5,550 bases of DNA, from the NCBI GenBank assembly GCA_022013635.1, contig JAKLPX010000115.1, forward strand, positions 1 to 5,550, in the 5' to 3' direction. Both the position numbers and the translations under genes were made by a program. Within the stretch, counting starts at the first letter, position 1. The number at the start of each line of letters is the position of its first letter. This document shows, one piece after another, positions 1 to 5,550 of the stretch. The DNA comes from Candidatus Delongbacteria bacterium. GTDB lineage: Bacteria; UBA4055. Under the pieces are notes generated by a model. It was given only the letters and a program-made list of their open reading frames with translations, searched no databases and was not told where the DNA came from.

Positions 1-1767
1 TCCGTAATATTTATTCAACCCTTCAAGCCTTGAGGCAAGATTCATTCCGTCGCCGATTGCAGTGTAATCAAACAAATCTTCGCTTCCGATATTTCCGACG
101 GTTATCAAATCGGTGTTGATACCTATGCCTATATCAATATTTTTAAATGTATCGTTTTCAAGCTCATTTTTCAGTTTTTTCAATTCGATCATCATCTCAA
201 GAGCCGATTTGCAGGCATAATAAGGATGGTCCATATCCAACGGAGCGCCGAAAAAACAAATTACCGCATCGCCCATATACTTATCCAAGGTACCCTGATT
301 TTGTTTTATCACACCTGTCATTCTTTTCAGATATATATTCAAAAATCCTACAAGTTCTTTCGGATCGGTCTTTTCGCTGTAGGCAGTAAAACTTCTTATG
401 TCAGAAAACATCATCGTGATTTCTTTTTTCTCGCCGCCTAATTTATATTTATCCGGATTTTTCAGTATTTCTTTCGATACGATTTCAGGTACATATTTAC
501 CTAAAGTAGCGCGAATAAATTTTTTAGCCTTGTTCTCTTTATAATAATTCAGCGTATAAGTCGTTAAAAATGTGAAAATCATAGAAAATATCGGTCTTGT
601 TGTGTCTAAAATATAATTTTCGCTGTCAAATAGTTTTCCCGTCAGTTTATAATATAAATAACCCGTCAAAATTATAACAATTGTGGAAATGATCATGTTC
701 AATCGTGTTAAAATAATTCCGGCGGTAAATATTATTATCAACAGCATAATAATGAAGGTCGTTGCCCTCCCGCTTTTATTGATAAAATCGCCGTTTAAAA
801 TCGTCTGAATAATGTTCGCCTGAACTTCAACACCCGGAAAATGTTTTTGTATAGGCGTTGATCTTAAATCCATGAGACCTCTTAAAGATGAGCCGATTAA
901 AACCGGCTTGTCCCTGAAAGCCTTTTTCCCGACCCTTTTTTCCATCACATCATAAAAAGATATGGTTTTATAAGTTCTCCACGGTCCTTTGTAATGAATC
1001 AGCATAGAATTTGATTCAGTGAGAGGGATTTTTATTTCTTTATCATCAATTCCCGATTTGAAAATAATTGCCTTGCCATCTGATAATTTTATGCTTTCAG
1101 GATCAACTTTGAGTAATTTCATGCAGGTTGCAAAAGCTGAAGATGCGTAATACTTTCCTTTATATTTTTTGAAAAGCTGAACTTTTCTTATCACTCCGTC
1201 CTCGTCGGAATCAATTCCTAAAAATCCGTTAGCTAAAGAAGAATTAAGTATATTCTCCGACCCGACATTTAAAATATCAAATTCGTCAGCTTCAAAATTA
1301 GAAGTTGAAATTACCGCAAAAGCATTACTCAATTTATTATCTGTCGAGTCGGCATATATAAAATTTTCTTTGTCCTCGTATTCAAAATTATAACCGGTAA
1401 TGACATTTCCGGCGCTTTTAATTGATTCGATTAATATTGAATCCTGCTCCGCGTAACTGCTTCTGTCAAAAAGAATATCGAAAGATATAAATTCAGCTTT
1501 TGAATCTGACAACGCGTCAACTGCACTGGCAAAATAGCTCCTCGGCCATTCGAAATATTTACCAAGTTTTTGAGATGATCTTGAATCAATATCTACAATT
1601 ACGACATCGCTCAGCGAACCCTCTTCGGTCTTGCCGTAATATTTTTGCTTAAAACGATAATCGTATATCTGATTTTCAAACCTGTCGAAAAAATTCAGCA
1701 ATGTCAGAAGCGATATGCAGGATAATATCAGGCTTAGAATTATGTATTTAAGATAGTTGCTCCTCAT
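1..1767 (-). CDS. CHASE2-domain class III adenylate cyclase (partial, C-terminus beyond window)
   Basis: Membrane-bound sensor cyclase predicted to make cAMP from ATP. Reading from the ATG at 1767, 589 codons stay open to the window edge. Residues about 6-25 form an N-terminal membrane helix. Residues about 30-330 match an extracytoplasmic CHASE2 domain (VVIVDIDSRS at 55-64, FEWPRS at 72-77, FDILF at 96-100, DSDEDGVIRKV at 186-196, PVLIGSSLRGLMD at 288-300). Three helices follow at about 336-354, 356-373 and 392-409, then a cytoplasmic cyclase domain. Metal-binding aspartates are D456 (FSDIRSFT) and D500 (DKYMGD). The purine-selecting pair is K496 and T569 (DYTAIGD), the Lys/Thr pair of class IIIb adenylate cyclases rather than the Glu/Cys type of guanylate cyclases. 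N576 and R580 (NLASR) are the transition-state residues. All catalytic positions are present; roughly the last few dozen residues are missing. The gene is divergent from gyrA, without a visible Shine-Dalgarno. The ligand sensed by CHASE2 is unknown. Confidence 0.95.
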   Translation of the reverse strand, partial: MRSNYLKYIILSLILSCISLLTLLNFFDRFENQIYDYRFKQKYYGKTEEGSLSDVVIVDIDSRSSQKLGKYFEWPRSYFASAVDALSDSKAEFISFDILFDRSSYAEQDSILIESIKSAGNVITGYNFEYEDKENFIYADSTDNKLSNAFAVISTSNFEADEFDILNVGSENILNSSLANGFLGIDSDEDGVIRKVQLFKKYKGKYYASSAFATCMKLLKVDPESIKLSDGKAIIFKSGIDDKEIKIPLTESNSMLIHYKGPWRTYKTISFYDVMEKRVGKKAFRDKPVLIGSSLRGLMDLRSTPIQKHFPGVEVQANIIQTILNGDFINKSGRATTFIIMLLIIIFTAGIILTRLNMIISTIVIILTGYLYYKLTGKLFDSENYILDTTRPIFSMIFTFLTTYTLNYYKENKAKKFIRATLGKYVPEIVSKEILKNPDKYKLGGEKKEITMMFSDIRSFTAYSEKTDPKELVGFLNIYLKRMTGVIKQNQGTLDKYMGDAVICFFGAPLDMDHPYYACKSALEMMIELKKLKNELENDTFKNIDIGIGINTDLITVGNIGSEDLFDYTAIGDGMNLASRLEGLNKYYG

Positions 1768-1900
1768 ATCGCTGAAAAATAAAGATTGTCTTTGAATAAT
1801 ACAAGAACAAAAAAAATGTTAAATTTATTATATAATTATTAACTTGATTAATTACTTCAAAGTGCATTAATTACAATACAAATATTTCAGCTGTGTAAAC
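1768..1900. promoter_or_regulatory. AT-rich divergent intergenic region (cyclase / gyrA promoters)
   Basis: This 133-bp gap separates two divergent genes, so it should hold both promoters. It is very AT-rich. A perfect 10-bp palindrome, ATTATATAAT at 1827-1836, contains a TATAAT on each strand, but neither has a convincing -35 at normal spacing. For gyrA, TACAAT at 1872-1877 is a possible -10, with TTGATT at 1844-1849 as the nearest -35-like hexamer; the 22-nt spacer is too long for a standard sigma-70 promoter. I therefore support a promoter region but not exact elements. Confidence 0.45.
1847..1874. repeat. 9-bp direct repeat ATTAATTAC, 19-bp period
   Basis: ATTAATTAC occurs exactly at 1847-1855 and again at 1866-1874, upstream of gyrA and of the divergent cyclase. 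The 19-bp period is close to two helical turns, as expected for a tandem operator bound on one DNA face. In such AT-rich DNA a chance origin is quite possible. No regulator is known for it. Confidence 0.4.
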
Positions 1901-4513
1901 ATGGAGAACAGGATAATGGTCGAGGTTCCAAAAGATAAAAATATTATAGAGGCCTCTATAGAAGATGAAATGCAAAAATCGTACATTGATTATTCGATGT
2001 CGGTTATAGTTTCAAGAGCATTGCCCGATGTAAGAGACGGTTTGAAACCGGTTCAGAGAAGAATTTTATTCGGTATGAATGAATTAGGACTACATTATAA
2101 CAAAAAAGAAAATAAATGCGCAAGAATAGTCGGCGAAGTTATGGGTAAGTACCATCCCCACGGCGATCAGGCTATTTATGCCGCTCTCGTCAGAATGGCT
2201 CAGGATTTTACATTCAGATACCCGCTTGTAAAAGGGCAGGGTAATTTCGGAAATGTTGACTTGCCTGCGGCGGCTCCAAGATATACTGAAGCGAAGTTGA
2301 GCAGATTATCGGATGAGATGCTTTACGACATAAACAAAGAAACTGTTGATTTTACAAATAATTATGACGACACTCTGAAAGAACCGTCGGTATTGCCCAC
2401 AAGGGTACCGAATCTTTTAATCAACGGTTCTCAAGGGATTGCCGTCGGAATGGCAACTTCAATTCCGCCGCATAACCTTACTGAAATTCTGCAAGGTGTC
2501 ATCGCTTTATTGGACGATCCGGATATTCCCATTGACAATATTAAAGCAAATCCAGAAAACGGTATTGAAGAAAAAATCGGACTGATGACTTATATTAAAG
2601 CGCCTGATTTCCCGAGCAAAGGTATTATCTACGGATATTCCGGCATCAAAGAAATGTACTTGACCGGCAGAGGCCATGTGATATTACGCGGCAGGATCGA
2701 AAAGATCATGCCGAAAAAAAAGGGAGAGAGAGTCAAATTAGTTATTACCGAAATCCCATATCAGGTCAGCAGGCAAAATCTGATCGAAAAGATAATTGAG
2801 CTTCATAAAGAAAAGAAAATTGACGGAATATACGGTTTGGATAATGAGTCATCTCGAGATACAAGACTTGTTATTGAGTTGAAAAAAGATGTTAACGAAG
2901 ATGTAGTTATAAACCTTCTTTACAAATACACTCCTCTGCAAACATCAATCAGCGGAAATATGATAGCTCTTGTCAACGGGAAACCGGTGCAGCTGAATTT
3001 AAAACAATTCTTAGAGCAGTTCATAATCCACCGTGAAATAGTTGTAAGAAGAAGGAGCATATTCGATCTGAGAAAAGCCGAAGAAAGAATTCATATTCTT
3101 GAAGGATTGCAGACTGCTTTGAACAATATTGACAGAGTGATTGAAATAATAAAAAGCAGTCAGAATTCAGAGGCCGCAAAAGCTTCTTTGACAGCCGAAT
3201 TCAGCTTATCTGAAATTCAGGCAACGGCGATCCTTGCGATGAGACTATCGCAATTAACAGCTTTAGAACAGGAAAAATTATTTGCCGAAATAGAAGAATT
3301 GAGATTAAAAATAGCCGATCTTCAGGACATTCTGGCAAGAAGAGAAAGAAGAATGCAGATTATTAAGGATGAAGTAACCGAAATCATGGAAAAATTCGGC
3401 GACCAAAGACAATCCGAGATTATTTATTTTGCGGAAGATTTGACGGTTGAAGATATGGTTCCCGATGACGAAATGATAGTGACGATCTCTCATCAGGGTT
3501 ATATCAAGAGAGTTAATTCATCCGAATTCAGAAGTCAGGGCAGGGGCGGAGTAGGCTCTAGAGGAGCAGACAGTAAAGACAATGATTTTATAGAATTTAT
3601 TTTTAATGCCACTAATCACAACTATATTATGTTCTTTACCGACAGAGGAAGAGTCTTTTGGAAAAAAGTTTGGCAGATACCTGAAATGAGTAAATCTTCC
3701 AAAGGCCGTCCGATAGTAAATATTCTGGAAAGAGTCGAAGGCGAGAAAATCAAAACTGCTCTGATTATAAAAGATTTTGAAAAGGACGGTAAATATTTGG
3801 TAATGGCAACTAAAAAAGGAACCATTAAAAAAACACCGCTTTTAGCGTATTCAAGGCCGAATATAGCCGGAATAATTGCAATTAACTTAAGAGACGACGA
3901 TGAACTTTTAAATGTCGCTATAACTTCCGGTAATAATGAAATACTTCTTGGAACAAGGCTTGGAATCGCCAACAGATTCCATGAATCCTTAGTCAGGGAA
4001 GTAGGAAGAAATTCAATCGGCGTAAGAGGGATTAGATTGAAAGAAAAAGACGAAGTCGTCGGAATGGTCATTGCGGAAAATGAGAATAATTCATTGCTGG
4101 TAGTAAGTAAAAACGGTTACGGAAAAAGAGCAAATGTTTTTGCCTTCAGAAAAACCAAAAGAGGTTCTAAAGGAGTTAAAGCGCTGAATTTAACCGAAAA
4201 AACAGGCGAGATGATATATATTGCAGAAACTGACCACGAAAATGATCTTATAATCATTACTCATAACGGAACCGTAATCAGACAAACAGTTGAAGATATC
4301 AGAATTATGGGAAGAAATACTCAGGGAGTTAAATTAATCAGATTAAGAGATGACGATAATATCGCTGATATATGCTTGGTTCCGCCTTTCGAAGAAGAAG
4401 CACCGATTGAAGAAACATCTTTTTCCGAAACCGTGCCGAACGAAGATACTGCTTTAGAAAAAGATTCAAGCGAAACCGATAAAATTGAGAAAACAGACAA
4501 CACACAAGAATAG
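1901..4513 (+). CDS. gyrA: DNA gyrase subunit A, with divergent cleavage core
   Basis: Breakage-reunion subunit of gyrase (A2B2), which introduces negative supercoils using ATP hydrolysed by GyrB. The 870 residues match the usual length (E. coli 875). Order: winged-helix and tower core at about 15-515, with [20 protein letters not shown] at 31-50, HPHGD at 85-89, catalytic Y128 after R127, DNA-intercalating I180 (GIAVGMAT) and a coiled-coil region at about 385-500; then the beta-pinwheel at about 520-828 with a GyrA-box-like QGRGGVG at 546-552, which favours GyrA over ParC. The tail at 831-870 is acidic (15 Asp/Glu, 3 Lys). Oddities: Q90 and A94 stand at the E. coli Ser83 and Asp87 positions; the segment before Y128 reads [10 protein letters not shown] and is one residue short; the usual DESDRxGMR motif reads NESSRDTR near 315-322; about 10-15 extra residues lie near 212-230. 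An alternative ATG at 1916 has GGAG at 1903-1906 with 9-nt spacing, whereas the ATG at 1901 has no clear ribosome site, so the true protein may be 865 residues. Confidence 0.96.
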   Translation: MENRIMVEVPKDKNIIEASIEDEMQKSYIDYSMSVIVSRALPDVRDGLKPVQRRILFGMNELGLHYNKKENKCARIVGEVMGKYHPHGDQAIYAALVRMAQDFTFRYPLVKGQGNFGNVDLPAAAPRYTEAKLSRLSDEMLYDINKETVDFTNNYDDTLKEPSVLPTRVPNLLINGSQGIAVGMATSIPPHNLTEILQGVIALLDDPDIPIDNIKANPENGIEEKIGLMTYIKAPDFPSKGIIYGYSGIKEMYLTGRGHVILRGRIEKIMPKKKGERVKLVITEIPYQVSRQNLIEKIIELHKEKKIDGIYGLDNESSRDTRLVIELKKDVNEDVVINLLYKYTPLQTSISGNMIALVNGKPVQLNLKQFLEQFIIHREIVVRRRSIFDLRKAEERIHILEGLQTALNNIDRVIEIIKSSQNSEAAKASLTAEFSLSEIQATAILAMRLSQLTALEQEKLFAEIEELRLKIADLQDILARRERRMQIIKDEVTEIMEKFGDQRQSEIIYFAEDLTVEDMVPDDEMIVTISHQGYIKRVNSSEFRSQGRGGVGSRGADSKDNDFIEFIFNATNHNYIMFFTDRGRVFWKKVWQIPEMSKSSKGRPIVNILERVEGEKIKTALIIKDFEKDGKYLVMATKKGTIKKTPLLAYSRPNIAGIIAINLRDDDELLNVAITSGNNEILLGTRLGIANRFHESLVREVGRNSIGVRGIRLKEKDEVVGMVIAENENNSLLVVSKNGYGKRANVFAFRKTKRGSKGVKALNLTEKTGEMIYIAETDHENDLIIITHNGTVIRQTVEDIRIMGRNTQGVKLIRLRDDDNIADICLVPPFEEEAPIEETSFSETVPNEDTALEKDSSETDKIEKTDNTQE

Positions 4514-4516
4514 GAG
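4512..4516 (+). promoter_or_regulatory. Shine-Dalgarno AGGAG for the 139-residue membrane protein
   Basis: AGGAG overlaps the gyrA stop codon (TAGGAG) and lies 6 nt before the ATG at 4523. It fixes that start and implies translation from the gyrA transcript. Confidence 0.8.
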
Positions 4517-4522
4517 TATATT

Positions 4523-4942
4523 ATGACTGAAGAAATCAAAAACGGAGAGGATACTGCTCAAGAAGTAGGAATTGAGCCGGATGAAGTCGTGAAAAACACA
4601 AGAGAGCCGGAAGAAGAAAACGAAGAATCTTTAACGATTATCGAGAAATTCTTTAGACTTGAAATGGAAACGAAAATCGGGCTGACAGCGACACTGGTTT
4701 TTTTATTGGCGCTTATCTTCCGCTGGAATTGGTTCAATTTAACATGGTGGCTTGTTTTGATATTGGGGATCATCGGTATTAAAACACTTTATACTCAAAT
4801 GACAGACCTTAAAGACGAGAAGTCTTCAGAAGCTAAAGTTGCGAAATATTCGTTTTATACGCTTGTTACTCTGCTGGTGATAAGAGACCTTTACATTACT
4901 TCATATCTATCGGATATGGTTAGTTATCTGCCGATGAAATAG
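4523..4942 (+). CDS. Small membrane protein of unknown function, acidic N-terminus
   Basis: I do not recognise this 139-residue protein. Residues 1-37 are hydrophilic and strongly acidic (about 14 Asp/Glu against 3 Lys/Arg) and look disordered. An amphipathic stretch (IIEKFFRLEMETK, 39-51) leads into likely membrane helices at about 52-67 and 71-89. The second pair-member follows a tryptophan-rich turn (RWNWFNLTWW, 67-76). A charged loop (94-106) then precedes a third hydrophobic segment at about 108-128 that contains an Arg-Asp pair at 121-122. There is no signal peptide or catalytic motif. It starts 9 nt after the gyrA stop with a good AGGAG, and ends 1 nt before the EIIC-like gene, so it is very probably co-transcribed with both. 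Its size is near that of mannose-family EIIA or EIIB, but its hydrophobicity rules out those soluble proteins. A helper of the downstream permease is conceivable but unproven. Confidence 0.85.
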   Translation: MTEEIKNGEDTAQEVGIEPDEVVKNTREPEEENEESLTIIEKFFRLEMETKIGLTATLVFLLALIFRWNWFNLTWWLVLILGIIGIKTLYTQMTDLKDEKSSEAKVAKYSFYTLVTLLVIRDLYITSYLSDMVSYLPMK

Positions 4943-4943
4943 A

Positions 4944-5540
4944 ATGTTTTTTGTTGCTCTTATATCCGCTATGATTCTGTTGGAAAGCAGGGACATTCTG
5001 CAAGGGTTTTTATCACAACCCTTTGCGATATCTTTGCTTTTAATTTTCATGGGGTACGAACCGGAACCTGTTCTGATGATTGCCACAATCGTACACCTGA
5101 TATATATAAATTATTCTCCTTCCGGGGCTTCGTTATTTCCTGAGTATCCTTTCGCTTTTTTTATCGTAGTTTCCGCCCATAAAAACGAGCCTCTCAATTT
5201 AATAGCTTTTTTAATTTCAATAATCTCAATTGTTATAATTTCGAGAATTACTGCGCTGTTTTTAAACAAGAAGCGGCATCTTTTTGAAAAATACAGAGAT
5301 AAAATTATATTTTACAGAAAATTCCCTAATTTTATTTGCGCAATTTTCTTTTCGGTACTTGTCTTATATGCTTATTCAATTGTGATTTTTTTTGTAACTG
5401 AAGGTGTTTTTAATATTCTTAATTGTATTACTTTTTCAGAAATTACCGACTTTGTTTTCAACACTCAAATATTTATTGTGTTTTGTCTGGCGCTTATTAT
5501 AAGATATGCTTATCAAAACCTGAAAATCAAAAATGTATAA
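4944..5540 (+). CDS. Divergent, shortened mannose/sorbose-family PTS EIIC-like membrane protein
   Basis: Predicted permease subunit of a mannose-family phosphotransferase system, which with EIID moves sugar across the inner membrane. From memory, the N-terminal half aligns with E. coli ManY: LESRDILQGFLSQPFAISLL (13-32) lines up with the ManY stretch ending FHRPLIACTL. Next, MGYEPEPVLMIATIVHLIYI (36-55) matches LGDMKTGIIIGGTLEMIALG, and SPSGASLFPE (58-67) matches NIGAAVAPD. IISRITALF (98-106) and the following charged helix match IIVRTITVAF. Hydrophobic helices lie at about 2-13, 26-36, 42-57, 68-78, 84-107, 130-151 and 174-190. The protein has 198 residues against about 250-270 usually, and its C-terminal half shows no clear family motif. 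The start, 1 nt after the preceding stop and without a Shine-Dalgarno, suggests translational coupling. No EIIA, EIIB or HPr gene is in the window. Family assignment is fairly secure; substrate and transport activity are not. Confidence 0.72.
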   Translation: MFFVALISAMILLESRDILQGFLSQPFAISLLLIFMGYEPEPVLMIATIVHLIYINYSPSGASLFPEYPFAFFIVVSAHKNEPLNLIAFLISIISIVIISRITALFLNKKRHLFEKYRDKIIFYRKFPNFICAIFFSVLVLYAYSIVIFFVTEGVFNILNCITFSEITDFVFNTQIFIVFCLALIIRYAYQNLKIKNV

Positions 5541-5550
5541 ATTAAGCCGA
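5533..5550 (+). CDS. Probable start of a PTS EIID-like gene (partial, first 6 codons)
   Basis: An ATG at 5533 overlaps the last 8 nt of the EIIC-like gene in another frame and reads MYKLSR to the window edge. Mannose-family EIID proteins commonly begin with a short Leu-Ser/Thr-containing segment just before a conserved Phe-Leu-Arg-Ser stretch, and EIID usually follows EIIC directly, often overlapping. The call rests on position and six residues only. Confidence 0.38.

Noticed and set aside
147..441. Two short plus-strand open frames (147-389 and 226-441)
   Set aside because: They lie antisense to the conserved cyclase catalytic domain, encode no recognisable protein and lack ribosome sites; they are shadows.
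1827..1836. Palindrome ATTATATAAT as a bidirectional promoter core
   Set aside because: It contains TATAAT on both strands, but no acceptable -35 hexamer sits at 16-18 bp on either side; chance is likely in such AT-rich DNA.
2150..2300. Frameshift or pseudogene explanation for the odd gyrA core
   Set aside because: The frame is open throughout, flanking motifs align on both sides, and the catalytic Arg-Tyr pair is intact; the difference is a clean one-codon loss plus substitutions.
3305..4071. Minus-strand open frames inside gyrA (3305-3493 and 3622-4071)
   Set aside because: They are antisense to well-conserved GyrA coding sequence and have no family features.
1901..4513. Assignment as topoisomerase IV subunit ParC
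   Set aside because: A GyrA-box-like QGRGGVG, a full-length C-terminal pinwheel and an 870-residue length favour GyrA, despite the odd cleavage core.
4321..4773. Minus-strand frames across the gyrA end and the membrane-protein gene
   Set aside because: They are Ser-rich translations opposite Glu/Lys-rich coding sequence, a typical antisense artefact.
4943..4943. Terminator or separate promoter between the membrane-protein and EIIC-like genes
   Set aside because: Only one base separates the stop and the next ATG, and no hairpin is visible nearby.

Overview
This AT-rich window holds a divergently arranged pair of transcription units. Leftward runs a class III adenylate cyclase with a CHASE2 sensor, cut by the left edge. 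Rightward runs a tight run of genes: gyrA, an unrecognised small membrane protein, a divergent mannose-family PTS EIIC-like protein and, in the last 18 bases, the probable first codons of an EIID-like gene. I see no tRNA, rRNA, CRISPR array, insertion sequence or strong hairpin terminator.

Organism: a low-GC bacterium. Parts of the GyrA C-terminal domain resemble Bacteroidetes-type GyrA. Together with the CHASE2 cyclase and a stripped-down mannose-type PTS permease, this suggests a lineage near the FCB group (for example Cloacimonadota- or Delongbacteria-like). That placement is an inference from remembered family patterns and is weak. Shine-Dalgarno use is mixed: clear before the 139-residue gene, absent before the cyclase and the EIIC-like gene.

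Layout: 1-1767 (minus) is the cyclase, 589 codons, lacking its C-terminal end. 1768-1900 is a very AT-rich intergenic region that must carry both promoters and contains a 9-bp direct repeat. 1901-4513 is gyrA. 4523-4942 encodes a protein with an acidic N-terminus and about three membrane helices. 4944-5540 is the EIIC-like gene. An ATG at 5533 opens a new frame reading MYKLSR to the edge.

The two points most worth attention are these. First, GyrA is strongly altered in its otherwise near-invariant DNA-cleavage core: both quinolone-anchoring positions are changed (Ser83 to Gln, Asp87 to Ala in E. coli numbering), and the loop before the catalytic tyrosine is one residue shorter and rewritten. 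Second, a shortened EIIC-like gene appears to be co-transcribed with gyrase. How DNA supercoiling, sugar PTS and cAMP signalling relate here, if at all, cannot be decided from the sequence.
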